Shown: positions 25,099-34,333 of the stretch, piece by piece | Layout: each line of letters starts with the position of its first letter | How positions within the stretch are numbered: position 1 is the first letter of the stretch | Assembly (NCBI RefSeq): GCF_900091435.1 | Contig: NZ_FMCS01000004.1 | Span: forward strand, 186,001 to 250,000 | Source of the DNA: Micromonospora chaiyaphumensis | GTDB lineage: Bacteria; Actinomycetota; Actinomycetes; Mycobacteriales; Micromonosporaceae | DNA: 64,000 nucleotides | Reading direction: 5' to 3' | Program-made: the position numbers and the translations under genes | The notes under the pieces: generated by a model | The model's input: the letters and a program-made list of their open reading frames with translations, nothing else | Told to the model about the DNA's origin: nothing | Databases searched by the model: none

Positions 25099-26100
25099 TT
25101 ACCGTGACGACTTCGGGTCGAGCGCGTCGCGCAGCGCATCGCCGAAGAGGTTGAACGCCAGCACGAGCGCGAAGATGGTGACGCCCGGGAAGAAGACGTA
25201 CGCCGGGTCGGTCTGCAGGTAGTCGATGCTCCGGTAGATCATCCGGCCGAAGCTCGGCACCGACTCGGGCAACCCGACGCCGAGGAAGGACAGCGCCGCC
25301 TCACCGGTCACGTACGACGGCACCGCCAGCGAGAACGCGACGAGGATCGGCGCCCAGATGTTCGGCAGCAACTGCCGGAAGAGCATGTGGCCCAGCCCGG
25401 CCCCACTGGCGCGGGCCGCCTCGACGAACTCCCGTTCCCGCAGCGACACCACCTGCCCGCGGACGAGCCGCGCCGTGCCGGTCCAGCCGAACGCGGCGAA
25501 CACCACGATCAACGTGGTGACCGCGAACCAGGTGGGCACGGCGTCCCGGGGGCCGTAGAAGCGCAGCGAGAACGTCGGGACCACGGCGAGCGCGAAGATG
25601 AGGAACGGCATCGCCAGGGCGACGTCGGTGACCCACATGATCACGGAGTCGACCACGCCGCCCAGGTAGCCGGCGACGATCCCGAGCACGACGCCGATCG
25701 TCGTGGTGACGAGCGCGGCGCCGAGGGCGATCAGCAGCGAGGTGCGGATACCGTAGATCATCCGGATGAAGATGTCCCGGCCCAGGCCCGGTTCGAGCCC
25801 GAACCAGTGGTCGCCGCTGACCCCGCCCACGTAGCCGAGCGGCATGCCGGTGCTGTCCAGCAGGTCGCCGAACTGCTGGCTCGGCGACACGCCGTAGAGC
25901 CGCTGGAGCAGCGGCGCCGCCAGTGCCGCCAGGATGAACACGGCCAGCACGATGCCGCTGACCAGCGCCGTGCGGTCCCGGCGCAGCCGGGCCCAGACGA
26001 GTTGGCCGGGCGAGCGCCCGACGAGCCCCTTCTTCTCGGGGCCCGCACCGGTGGACTCGATCTCGGCAAGCGCCACGCCCTCGACCGGGGACAGGCTCAT
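25099..26100 (-). CDS. peptide ABC transporter permease (DppC/OppC type)
   Basis: A 333-residue permease, partner of the DppB-type protein. An N-terminal cytoplasmic segment of 45 residues precedes the first helix ([20 protein letters not shown]). [20 protein letters not shown] is the OppC N-terminal signature. The EAA loop reads [25 protein letters not shown], and the C-terminus [11 protein letters not shown] is typical. ATG 26100 overlaps the upstream ATPase stop as ATGA, so the two are translationally coupled. Confidence 0.93.
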   Translation of the reverse strand: MSLSPVEGVALAEIESTGAGPEKKGLVGRSPGQLVWARLRRDRTALVSGIVLAVFILAALAAPLLQRLYGVSPSQQFGDLLDSTGMPLGYVGGVSGDHWFGLEPGLGRDIFIRMIYGIRTSLLIALGAALVTTTIGVVLGIVAGYLGGVVDSVIMWVTDVALAMPFLIFALAVVPTFSLRFYGPRDAVPTWFAVTTLIVVFAAFGWTGTARLVRGQVVSLREREFVEAARASGAGLGHMLFRQLLPNIWAPILVAFSLAVPSYVTGEAALSFLGVGLPESVPSFGRMIYRSIDYLQTDPAYVFFPGVTIFALVLAFNLFGDALRDALDPKSSR

Positions 26101-27131
26101 TTCGACACCTCCTCGGCGGTCACGGCGGCCGGTCCGGCGCCCTGGCTGATCGTTCCCGTCTCCGGGAAGTGGCAGGCGGTGGCCTGGTTGCCGCCGTCCT
26201 GGGGGACGAGCGCGGGTTCCTCGGTGGCGCACCGCTCCTGGGCCTTCCAGCAGCGGGTACGGAAGCGGCAGCCCGACGGCGGGTTGAGCGGGGTGGGCAC
26301 GTCGCCGGTGAGCCGGATGCGCCCGGCGGGGCCGAGCGTGGTGACGTCGGGGATGGCCGAGAGCAGGGCACGCGTGTAGGGGTGCTGCGGCCGCTGGTAG
26401 ATGTCGTCGCGGTCACCGATCTCGACGATCTTGCCGAGGTACATGACGGCGACGCGGTGGCAGAAGTGCCGCACGACGGCGAGGTCGTGGGCGATGAAGA
26501 CGAACGCCAGGTCCAGGTCGCGTTGCAGGTCGCGCAGCAGGTTGATGACCTGGGCCTGGATGGACACGTCCAGGGCCGAGACCGGTTCGTCCGCGACGAT
26601 GAGCTTCGGGCGCAGCGCGAGGGCGCGGGCGATGCCGATGCGCTGGCGCTGCCCGCCGGAGAACTCGTGCGGGTAGCGGTTGTAGTGCTCCGGGTTCAAC
26701 CCGACCAGTTCGAGCAGTTCCTGGACCCGCTTCTTGATGCCGCCCGGCGGGTTGATGCCGTTGACCTGCAACGGCATGGCCACGATCCGCCCGACGGTGT
26801 GCCGCGGGTTCAGCGAGGCGTAGGGGTCCTGGAAGATGATCTGGAGGTCCTGCCGCAGCGGCCGCAACGCGCCGCGCCGGGCGTGGGTGATGTCCCGGCC
26901 GGCGAACTCGATGCTGCCGGAGGTGGGCTCCAGCAGCCGCACCAGCATCCGCCCGGTGGTGGTCTTCCCACATCCCGACTCCCCGACCAGGCCCAGGGTC
27001 TCCCCCGGCCGCACGTCGAAGTCGAGGCCGTCGACCGCCCGGACGGCGCCCTTGGCGCGGAAGCCCTCCCGCACCGGGAAGTGCTTGGTCAGCCCCCGCA
27101 CGCGCAGCAGCGGCTCGGTCTCGGTGCTCAT
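26097..27131 (-). CDS. peptide ABC transporter ATP-binding protein (DppF/OppF type)
   Basis: A 344-residue ATPase. Walker [10 protein letters not shown] at about 52-60, Q-loop [12 protein letters not shown], signature [15 protein letters not shown], Walker [13 protein letters not shown] and H-loop [12 protein letters not shown] are all intact. The C-terminal oligopeptide-transporter domain has [15 protein letters not shown], a four-Cys motif that binds an iron-sulfur cluster in some homologues. ATG 27131 overlaps the preceding stop (ATGA). It pairs with the DppD-type ATPase to power peptide uptake. Confidence 0.94.
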   Translation of the reverse strand: MSTETEPLLRVRGLTKHFPVREGFRAKGAVRAVDGLDFDVRPGETLGLVGESGCGKTTTGRMLVRLLEPTSGSIEFAGRDITHARRGALRPLRQDLQIIFQDPYASLNPRHTVGRIVAMPLQVNGINPPGGIKKRVQELLELVGLNPEHYNRYPHEFSGGQRQRIGIARALALRPKLIVADEPVSALDVSIQAQVINLLRDLQRDLDLAFVFIAHDLAVVRHFCHRVAVMYLGKIVEIGDRDDIYQRPQHPYTRALLSAIPDVTTLGPAGRIRLTGDVPTPLNPPSGCRFRTRCWKAQERCATEEPALVPQDGGNQATACHFPETGTISQGAGPAAVTAEEVSK

Positions 27132-28231
27132 CGGGCCACTCCCACCTGGGCGATGTCCTGCTGGTAGAGCCGGGTGCGCTCCTCGGCCGGCAGGTGGCAG
27201 GCCACCAGGTGGCCGGCCTCCCCGGCCGCCCGGAGCTCGGGCACCTCCGTCCGGGAGCGGTCGCCGTTGCGGTCCGCGTAGCGGCAGCGCGGGTGGAACG
27301 CGCACCCCGACGGCAGGTTGATCAACGACGGCGGGTTGCCCTTGATGGGCACCAGGTCCGCGTCCGCGTCGCCGTGCAGCGACGGCACGCTCGACAACAA
27401 CCCCCAGGTGTACGGATGCTGCGGCCGCCGCAGCACCTGCTCCACGCTGCCGTGCTCGACGGCCCGGCCCCCGTACATGACGAGGACGTCGTCGGCCACC
27501 TGGCTGACCACCCCCAGGTCGTGGGTGATCAGGATGATCGCCGAGCGGAACTCCTCCTGGAGGTCGCTGAGCAGGTCCAGGATCTGCGCCTGCACGGTCA
27601 CGTCCAGGGCGGTGGTCGGCTCGTCGGCGATCAGCAGGTCCGGGTCGTTGACCAGGGCCATCGCGATCATCGCCCGCTGCCGCATACCCCCGGAGAACTC
27701 GTGCGGGTACTGGTCGAACCGCTTCGCCGGCTGCGGGATGCCGACCCGGCCCAGCATGTCCACGGCCCGGGTGCGGGCCTCCCGCTTCCCGGCCCGCGGA
27801 TGGTGCACCCGGTACGCCTCGGCGATCTGCCTGCCGACCGTGTAGTAGGGGTGCAGCGCCGACAGCGGATCCTGGAAGATCATGGCCATGTCCCGGCCCC
27901 GCAGCCGCCGCACCTCCTCCTCCGGCAGCCCGACCAGCTGACGGCCACCCACCGAGATCTCCCCGGTGATGGTGGCCCGCTTCGCGTTGTGCAGGCCGAG
28001 GATCGCCAGCGACGTGACGCTCTTGCCCGAACCCGACTCGCCCACGATGCCCAGCGTGCGCCCGCGCTCGACGGCGAACGAGACCCCGTCGACGGCCTTC
28101 ACCACGCCGTCCTCGGTGTCGAACCGCACCCGCAGGTCCCGGACCTGGAGGTACGGGCCCTCCCCGGCGCGCTGCTCCGGCACCTCGGGGCGGTCCGGCT
28201 CCCCGGACGGCACCGTCTCCGACCTGCCCAT
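27128..28231 (-). CDS. peptide ABC transporter ATP-binding protein (DppD/OppD type)
   Basis: A 367-residue ATPase, first gene of the importer operon. Walker [10 protein letters not shown]-loop [12 protein letters not shown], signature [15 protein letters not shown], Walker [13 protein letters not shown] and H-loop [11 protein letters not shown] are intact. The C-terminal domain ends with [14 protein letters not shown] and a late Cys (LVACHLP). About 25 N-terminal residues precede the core. ATG 28231 has GAGGGAGG upstream, so unlike many neighbours it has a leader. Order on the mRNA: D, F, C, B, substrate-binding protein. Confidence 0.94.
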   Translation of the reverse strand: MGRSETVPSGEPDRPEVPEQRAGEGPYLQVRDLRVRFDTEDGVVKAVDGVSFAVERGRTLGIVGESGSGKSVTSLAILGLHNAKRATITGEISVGGRQLVGLPEEEVRRLRGRDMAMIFQDPLSALHPYYTVGRQIAEAYRVHHPRAGKREARTRAVDMLGRVGIPQPAKRFDQYPHEFSGGMRQRAMIAMALVNDPDLLIADEPTTALDVTVQAQILDLLSDLQEEFRSAIILITHDLGVVSQVADDVLVMYGGRAVEHGSVEQVLRRPQHPYTWGLLSSVPSLHGDADADLVPIKGNPPSLINLPSGCAFHPRCRYADRNGDRSRTEVPELRAAGEAGHLVACHLPAEERTRLYQQDIAQVGVAR

Positions 28232-28533
28232 GACCGCCTCCCTCAGTGACGAAGAGAACCTACAGCAAACTTCTGGAGGCGAAAATAAGCTACAAGCGGC
28301 GGCCTGTCAGCGGCCTGAGCGTAACGACTAGGTTTCCAACCTGAACAGCCCTCACCTGGACATTCATGGTTGCGACTGGGCAACACGCCGCGGGCCGCAA
28401 GTCACGGCACACCGGCGAGGTGGGGGCATCACGCGGCCCGGACACCCCCACCTCGGCGAGCGGGAGTCGGTCCTCCCGCCCGTGCGGTTTGCTCGGCTGA
28501 CGTATGTCGGGCGGGTCGCCTAGGGTCGGGCGC
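28232..28533. promoter_or_regulatory. 302-bp divergent spacer between the peptide-importer operon and tldD
   Basis: The left part is relatively A/T-rich and should hold the importer promoter; TAGCTT and TATTTT on the minus strand are possible -10 boxes about 45-55 bp from ATG 28231. A small inverted repeat AGGTTTCCAACCT lies at 28330-28342. The right end holds TAGGGT (28521-28526), 7 nt before ATG 28534 of tldD. I found no gene in it. Confidence 0.4.
28521..28526 (+). promoter_or_regulatory. -10 box of tldD (leaderless)
   Basis: TAGGGT ends 7 nt before ATG 28534. There is no ribosome-binding site. Confidence 0.5.
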
Positions 28534-29970
28534 ATGACGGGATTCGACGCGGCGAGCGCCGCCGTCCAGGCCGCCCTCGACGCGGGAGCCCGCTACGCGG
28601 ACGCCCGGGTGATGCACCGCCGTTACGAGTCGATGTCGGCCCGCAACGGCGACATCGAGGAGCTGACCCAGGACGAGAGCATCGGCCTCGGCGTCCGCGC
28701 GCTCGTCGGATCGAGTTGGGGCTTCCACGCCGTACCCGAGCTGTCCGACGCCGCGGCCCGCGACGCCGGCCGGCGCGCCGCGGCGATCGCCACCGCGAGC
28801 GCGCGGGTCCCGGGCCCGCCGATCGACCTGGTCCCGGTCGAGGCGACGGTGGCGAGCTGGGCCTCGGGCTGCGAGGTCGACCCGCTCGGCGTGGGGCTCT
28901 CCGACAAGGGCGACCTGCTGGTCCGCGCCACCGCGACGATGCGCGAGCACGGCGCCGACCTGGCCGAGGGCCTCTACCAGATCTGGGACACCGCCAAGTG
29001 GTTCGTCTCCAGCGAGGGGCACCGCATCGACCAGCGCATCCGCGAGTGCGGCGGCGGCATCTCGGCCACCTCGATCGGCGACGGCGAGACCCAGCGCCGC
29101 TCCTATCCGAGCTACCGGGGCCAGTACGGCACCACGGGGTGGGAGCTGGTCACCTCACTCGACCTGGCCGCGCACGCCGCGCGGATCGCCGAGGAGTCCC
29201 GGGAGCTGCTCACCGCCCCGGAGTGCCCGTCCGGCGAGACCGACCTGATCCTCGGCGGCGAGCAGTTGGCCCTCCAGATCCACGAGTCGGTCGGGCACGC
29301 CATCGAGCTGGACCGGATCCTCGGCTGGGAGGCGGCCTTCGCCGGCACGTCCTGGCTGGACCTGACCCGGCTCGGCACGCTGCGCTACGGCTCCGAGCTG
29401 ATGAACGTCACCATCGACCCGACCATCCCCGGCGCCCTGGGCAGTTTCGGCTTCGACGACGAGGGCTCCCCGGCGGTCAAGCGGGACGCGGTCCGCGAGG
29501 GGCGCTGGGTGGGCGTGCTGGCCGGCCGGGACTCGGCCGCCGTGGCCGGCCTCGACTACGGCGGCAGCGTACGCGCGGACGGCTGGGCGCGGCTGCCGAT
29601 GGTGCGGATGACCAACGTGGGCCTGGAGCCGGGCCCGCACACGCTCGACGAGATCATCGAGGCCACCGACGACGGGGTGCTCATGGACCTCAACCGCTCC
29701 TGGTCCATCGACGACAAGCGGCTCAACTTCCAGTTCGGCTGCGAGGTCGGCTGGGAGGTGAAGAAGGGCCGGCGGGGGCGGATGCTGCGCAACCCCACCT
29801 ACACGGGGATCGGGCCGGTCTTCTGGCGCTCGATGGACATGCTCTCGTCGGAGATCGTGCCGTGGGGCACGCCGAACTGCGGCAAGGGACAGCCGGGCCA
29901 GACCGGGCACACCGGCCACCCGGCCGCGCCGGCCCGCTTCCGTAACGTCCGGGTGGGGGTGCGGGCATGA
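28534..29970 (+). CDS. tldD: TldD-family metalloprotease subunit
   Basis: A 478-residue protein, catalytic half of the TldD/TldE protease, which degrades unfolded peptides and matures some ribosomally made peptides. The zinc motif IHESVGHAIELDR (HExxxH, residues 250-255) is intact. The N-terminal domain has YADARVMHRRYESMSARNG, and the C-terminus has the conserved GRMLRNPTYTGIGPVFW. ATG 28534 follows TAGGGT by 7 nt, so the mRNA is probably leaderless; an upstream in-frame ATG at 28504 precedes that box and is unlikely. The stop overlaps the tldE start as ATGA. Confidence 0.93.
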   Translation: MTGFDAASAAVQAALDAGARYADARVMHRRYESMSARNGDIEELTQDESIGLGVRALVGSSWGFHAVPELSDAAARDAGRRAAAIATASARVPGPPIDLVPVEATVASWASGCEVDPLGVGLSDKGDLLVRATATMREHGADLAEGLYQIWDTAKWFVSSEGHRIDQRIRECGGGISATSIGDGETQRRSYPSYRGQYGTTGWELVTSLDLAAHAARIAEESRELLTAPECPSGETDLILGGEQLALQIHESVGHAIELDRILGWEAAFAGTSWLDLTRLGTLRYGSELMNVTIDPTIPGALGSFGFDDEGSPAVKRDAVREGRWVGVLAGRDSAAVAGLDYGGSVRADGWARLPMVRMTNVGLEPGPHTLDEIIEATDDGVLMDLNRSWSIDDKRLNFQFGCEVGWEVKKGRRGRMLRNPTYTGIGPVFWRSMDMLSSEIVPWGTPNCGKGQPGQTGHTGHPAAPARFRNVRVGVRA

Positions 29971-31361
29971 GCGAGCTGGATCTCGCCGGCCGGGTGGTGG
30001 AGCTGGTCCGGCGGCTGGCCGGGCCGGGCACCCAGGCCGAGGTGGTGGTGAGCCGGGCCGACCTGGCGCTGACCCGCTTCGCCAACTCGTTCATCCACCA
30101 GAACGTCGCCGAGTCGGCCACCACGGTCCGGCTCCGGCTGCACGTCGACGGGCGGACGGCCGCGGGCAGCGGCAGCCTGGTCGATCCCGACGGGTTGACC
30201 GCGCTGGTCGAGCGCACGCTGGCCGCGACCCGGCTCGCCCCGCCCGACCCGGCCTGGCCGGGGCTCACCCCGCCGGCGCCGGTCCCGGCCGGCGCGCCCG
30301 TCGACGAGGCCACCGCGGCCGCCTCGCCCGACGAGCGGGCCGCCCGGGTACGCGCCTTCGTGGACGCCGTCGAGGGCCTGGAGGCCGCCGGCTACTGCCG
30401 GACGGCGCACCGGGCGGGGGCGTTCGCCAACTCGGCCGGGCACTCGGCGGTGGGGCGGTCGGCCGAGGCGGCCATGGACGGCATCGCCCGGGCCGCCGGC
30501 GCCGACGGGGTGGCCCGGCACTGCGCCGACCGCCTCGGCGACCTCGACGGCGGGGCCCTGGGCGCCCGGGCGGCGGCGAAGGCGCGGGCCGCGGCCGACC
30601 CGGTCGAGCTGCCCCCGGGGCGTTACGAGGTGGTGCTCGAACCGGCCGCCGTGGCCGACCTCCTGCAGAACCTCGCCTGGTACGGCTTCAACGGCAAGCG
30701 GTACGCCGAGCGACAGTCCTTCGCCGAGCCGGGCACGGCCCAGTTCGACCCGGCGGTGACCCTGGTGGACGACCCGCTGCACGCCTCCGGCCTGCCGTAC
30801 GACCTGGAGGGCACCCCCCGGCGGGCGCTGACCCTGGTCGAGGCGGGCACCACCGGGGCGGTGGCGCACGACCGGCGCAGCGGCGCCGAGGCGGGGACCG
30901 GGTCCACCGGGCACGGGATGGTCGGCGCGTCGACCTTCGGCCCGCTCCCGCGCAACCTCCGCCTGCTGCCGACGGGCGGCCCGGCCGAGGTGGCCGCCGG
31001 GCGGCTCAGCGCCGGGGTGACCGGCGCGGTGGCCGACCCGGACACCGCCACCCTGGTCGCCGGGATGGCACGGGGCCTGCTGGTCAGCGACTTCTGGTAC
31101 ACCCGCGTGCTCGACCCGAAGCAACTGGTCGTGACCGGGCTGACCCGCAACGGCGTCTGGCTGGTGGAGGACGGTGTGCCCACCCGCGCGGTGCGCGACT
31201 TCCGGTTCACCGAGTCCTACCCGCGGGCCATGGGCCCGGGCCGGGTGCTCGGTCTCGGCCGGGCGCCGGTCCGCCAGCCGGACCGGATGGACGGTTTCTG
31301 GTGGGAGGCCCCGGCAATGCGGCTGGCGTCCTGGAACTTCACCGGGAGCGCGTCCGGCTGA
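29967..31361 (+). CDS. tldE: TldE/PmbA-family protease subunit
   Basis: A 464-residue partner of TldD. It has the family's N-terminal region (AEVVVSRADLALTRFANSFIHQ) and C-terminal region (VTGLTRNGVWLVEDG; FRFTESYPRAMG) but no HExxxH, as expected for the non-catalytic subunit. It overlaps tldD by 4 bp (ATGA), so equal amounts are likely made. The heterodimer closes to form the peptide-cleaving chamber in the cytoplasm. No precursor-peptide or modification gene lies nearby, so a general peptide-degrading role is more likely than dedicated RiPP processing. Confidence 0.9.
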   Translation: MSELDLAGRVVELVRRLAGPGTQAEVVVSRADLALTRFANSFIHQNVAESATTVRLRLHVDGRTAAGSGSLVDPDGLTALVERTLAATRLAPPDPAWPGLTPPAPVPAGAPVDEATAAASPDERAARVRAFVDAVEGLEAAGYCRTAHRAGAFANSAGHSAVGRSAEAAMDGIARAAGADGVARHCADRLGDLDGGALGARAAAKARAAADPVELPPGRYEVVLEPAAVADLLQNLAWYGFNGKRYAERQSFAEPGTAQFDPAVTLVDDPLHASGLPYDLEGTPRRALTLVEAGTTGAVAHDRRSGAEAGTGSTGHGMVGASTFGPLPRNLRLLPTGGPAEVAAGRLSAGVTGAVADPDTATLVAGMARGLLVSDFWYTRVLDPKQLVVTGLTRNGVWLVEDGVPTRAVRDFRFTESYPRAMGPGRVLGLGRAPVRQPDRMDGFWWEAPAMRLASWNFTGSASG

Positions 31362-31601
31362 CCGCTCAAGATATTGATCTTGGTTCGGGTCTTTCCAACC
31401 TCCCGGACACACGGGACACTGCGTTGCGCGGCCGGGCCGCGAAGATCGGCGTAACGTGTGTCACTTAGCTGCGCCGGTTCGCCGGTGCGGTCTCATGCGT
31501 GCGCAAGACGTGGCAGTGGACGCGGTCTCGCCCGGTCCGCTGACCGGTACGGAAGGTGTGATCCGCCGCCCCGCGAGGGCGCCGTCAGGGAGACGACTCG
31601 A
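31362..31601. promoter_or_regulatory. spacer holding a small hairpin and the sdh promoter region
   Basis: A 6-bp hairpin CAAGAT-ATTG-ATCTTG (31367-31382) follows the tldE stop by 5 nt and may be a weak terminator or a dispersed small repeat. Further right, TAACGT (31452-31457) is a possible -10. This would leave an sdh leader of over 130 nt, long enough for post-transcriptional control. No gene seen. Confidence 0.35.
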
Positions 31602-32408
31602 ATGACATCAACGGCAACGAGGCCGCGGGGAGCGCGGGGGCGCGCCGCCATCGCGGCGAAGACGTTGCGAACGGACCGCTGGTGGTTCGCGCCACTGATC
31701 ACCGTCGTCGGGCTCAGTGCCTGGGTCATCTACGCGACGGTCCGGGTCTTCATGCACAAGTGGTACTGGGTGGACGCCTACCACTACCTGACGCCGTTCT
31801 ACTCCCCCTGCGTCACCGACCGGTGCGTCGAGGGCTCCTCGCACTTCGGCAGCTTCCTGCCCGGCTGGTGGATCATCCCGGACGCGGCGCTCACCCTGCC
31901 GTTCCTGCTGCTGTTCCGGCTCACCTGCTACTACTACCGCAAGGCCTACTACCGGTCGTTCTGGCTGTCGCCGCCGGCCTGCGCGGTACCCGACGGGCAC
32001 CAGTCGTACGGCGGTGAGACCCGGTTCCCGCTGCTCGGCCAGAACCTGCACCGCTACTTCTTCTACGCCGCCGCGATCATCTCGCTGATCAACACCTACG
32101 ACGCGATCTACGCGTTCCACTCGCCCAAGGGTTTCGGCTTCGGCCTGGGCAACATCATCCTGCTGATCAACGTGGTGATGCTCTGGGCGTACACCATCTC
32201 GTGCCACTCCTGCCGGCACATCATCGGCGGGCGGCTCAAGCACTTCTCCAAGCACCCGCTGCGCTACCGGGCGTGGACCGGGGTGTCCTGGTTGAACGTC
32301 CGGCACATGCAGCTCGCCTGGATCACCCTCGGCACCCTGGCGCTGACCGACTTCTACGTCATGGCGGTCGCGGCCGAGTGGTTCCCTGATCTGCGGTTCA
32401 TCAACTGA
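31602..32408 (+). CDS. sdhC: succinate dehydrogenase membrane anchor subunit (Sdh1 type)
   Basis: A 268-residue integral membrane protein with about five helices. It resembles the mycobacterial Sdh1 anchor (Rv0249c type) rather than the separate SdhC/SdhD pair. Marks: WWFAPLITVVGLSAWVIYA; HKWYWVDAYHYLTPFYSPC; FYAAAIISLINTYDAIYAF; and CHSCRHIIGG with a Cys/His group. It anchors SdhA/B and passes electrons to menaquinone. ATG 31602 follows AGGGAG by about 9 nt. It is first in sdhCAB. Confidence 0.9.
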   Translation: MTSTATRPRGARGRAAIAAKTLRTDRWWFAPLITVVGLSAWVIYATVRVFMHKWYWVDAYHYLTPFYSPCVTDRCVEGSSHFGSFLPGWWIIPDAALTLPFLLLFRLTCYYYRKAYYRSFWLSPPACAVPDGHQSYGGETRFPLLGQNLHRYFFYAAAIISLINTYDAIYAFHSPKGFGFGLGNIILLINVVMLWAYTISCHSCRHIIGGRLKHFSKHPLRYRAWTGVSWLNVRHMQLAWITLGTLALTDFYVMAVAAEWFPDLRFIN

Positions 32409-32419
32409 AGGCCCCTGAC

Positions 32420-34330
32420 ATGACTGAGACGCGAATCGAACGACACCACTACGACGTCGTCGTGATCGGGGCCGGCGGCGCCGGCCTGCGCGCGGCGATC
32501 GAGGCCCGGCTGGCCGGCAAGAAGACCGCGATCATCTCGAAGTCGCTGTTCGGCAAGGCCCACACGGTGATGGCCGAGGGCGGCGCGGCGGCCGCCATGG
32601 GCAACGTGAACTCCCGGGACAACTGGCAGGTGCACTTCCGGGACACCATGCGCGGCGGCAAGTTCCTCAACAACTTCCGGATGGCCGAGCTGCACGCGAA
32701 GGAGTCGCCGCAGCGGATCTGGGAGCTGGAGACGTACGGGGCGCTCTTCGACCGCACCAAGGACGGGAAGATCTCCCAGCGCAACTTCGGCGGCCACGAG
32801 TACCCGCGCCTGGCGCACGTCGGCGACCGCACCGGCCTGGAGCTGATCCGCACCCTCCAGCAGAAGATCGTCTCCCTCCAGCAGGAGGACAAGCGGGAGT
32901 TCGGCGACTACGAGGCCCGGATCAGGGTCTTCTCCGAGACCACCATCACCGAGCTGCTGCTCGACAACGACCGGGTGGCCGGCGCCTTCGGCTACTACCG
33001 CGAGTCCGGCGAGTTCATCCTCTTCGAGGCCCCGGCCGTGGTCCTGGCGACCGGTGGCGTCGGACGCTCCTACAAGGTCACGTCGAACTCCTGGGAGTAC
33101 ACCGGGGACGGTCACGCGCTCGCGCTGCGCGCCGGCGCGACCCTGATCAACATGGAGTTCCTCCAGTTCCACCCGACCGGCATGGTCTGGCCGCCCTCGG
33201 TGAAGGGCATCCTGGTCACCGAGTCGGTCCGCGGCGACGGCGGCGTCCTCAAGAACTCCGAGGGCAAGCGGTTCATGTTCGACTACGTCCCGGACGTCTT
33301 CCGCAAGCAGTACGCGGACAACGAGGCCGAGGCGGACCGCTGGTACAAGGACCCGGACAACAACCGGCGCCCGCCGGAGCTGCTCCCCCGCGACGAGGTC
33401 GCGCGCGCCATCAACAGCGAGGTCAAGGCCGGTCGGGGTACGCCGGCCGGCGGCGTCTTCCTGGACATCGCCTCCCGGCTGCCGGCCGAGGAGATCCGCC
33501 GCCGGCTGCCCTCGATGTACCACCAGTTCAAGGAACTGGCCGACGTCGACATCACCAAGGAGCCCATGGAGGTCGGCCCGACCTGCCACTACGTGATGGG
33601 CGGCGTCGAGGTGGACCCGGACTCCGGCGCGGCGTACGGCACGGTGCGCGGGCTCTTCGCCGCCGGTGAGGTGTCCGGCGGCATGCACGGCTCCAACCGC
33701 CTCGGCGGCAACTCGCTGTCCGACCTGCTGGTCTTCGGCAAGCGGGCGGGCGGTCACGCCGCCTCGTACGCCGACCAGCTCACCGCGCGCCCGGCGGTGT
33801 CGGTGGCGGCCGTGGAGGCCGCCGTGGAGACGGCGCTGGCCCCGCTCCAGCGGGACACCGGCGAGAGCCCGTACACCCTCCAGCAGGACCTCCAGGCGGT
33901 GATGGGCGACCTCGTCGGCATCATCCGGCGGGAGGGCGAGCTGGTCGACGCGTTGGCCCGGCTGGCCGAGCTGCGCGAGCGGGTGGCCAAGGTGAGCGCG
34001 GCCGGCGGCCGGCGCTACAACCCGGGCTGGCACCTGGCCCTGGACCTGCGCAACATGCTGGTGGTCTCGGAGTGCACCGCGAAGGCCGCCCTGGAGCGGC
34101 AGGAGTCGCGCGGCGGGCACACCCGGGAGGACCACCCGGCCATGGATCCGAAGTGGCGGCGCGTGAACCTGGTCTGCTCGCTGGACGGTGACACGGTCCG
34201 GCTGACCCACAAGCCGCTGCCGAAGATGCGCCCGGAGCTGATCTCGCTGTTCGACCGGGCCGAGCTGGCCAAGTACCTGACCGACGAGGAACTCGCCGAG
34301 TTCGACGCCCTCACCGAGGGGGAGCGCTGA
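32420..34330 (+). CDS. sdhA: succinate dehydrogenase flavoprotein subunit
   Basis: The 636-residue catalytic subunit that oxidises succinate to fumarate in the TCA cycle. FAD-binding VVVIGAGGAGLRAAIEA at about 13-29. KAHTVMAEGG holds the His (about 48) that usually links FAD covalently. Active-site regions QFHPTGMVW, TESVRGDGG, and HGSNRLGGNSLSDLLVFG follow, with a C-terminal KWRRVNLVCSL segment. Length and motifs match the actinobacterial Sdh1 type. ATG 32420 lies 11 bp after the anchor gene. Confidence 0.96.
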   Translation: MTETRIERHHYDVVVIGAGGAGLRAAIEARLAGKKTAIISKSLFGKAHTVMAEGGAAAAMGNVNSRDNWQVHFRDTMRGGKFLNNFRMAELHAKESPQRIWELETYGALFDRTKDGKISQRNFGGHEYPRLAHVGDRTGLELIRTLQQKIVSLQQEDKREFGDYEARIRVFSETTITELLLDNDRVAGAFGYYRESGEFILFEAPAVVLATGGVGRSYKVTSNSWEYTGDGHALALRAGATLINMEFLQFHPTGMVWPPSVKGILVTESVRGDGGVLKNSEGKRFMFDYVPDVFRKQYADNEAEADRWYKDPDNNRRPPELLPRDEVARAINSEVKAGRGTPAGGVFLDIASRLPAEEIRRRLPSMYHQFKELADVDITKEPMEVGPTCHYVMGGVEVDPDSGAAYGTVRGLFAAGEVSGGMHGSNRLGGNSLSDLLVFGKRAGGHAASYADQLTARPAVSVAAVEAAVETALAPLQRDTGESPYTLQQDLQAVMGDLVGIIRREGELVDALARLAELRERVAKVSAAGGRRYNPGWHLALDLRNMLVVSECTAKAALERQESRGGHTREDHPAMDPKWRRVNLVCSLDGDTVRLTHKPLPKMRPELISLFDRAELAKYLTDEELAEFDALTEGER

Positions 34331-34333
34331 GGA

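Noticed and set aside
28504..28536. ATG 28504 as the tldD start
   Set aside because: It lies upstream of the TAGGGT box that is 7 nt before ATG 28534, and the extra residues are not family-like.
29967..31361. TldD/TldE as part of a RiPP (microcin-like) biosynthetic cluster
   Set aside because: No precursor peptide, modification enzyme or dedicated exporter lies next to them; neighbours are a peptide importer and sdh genes.
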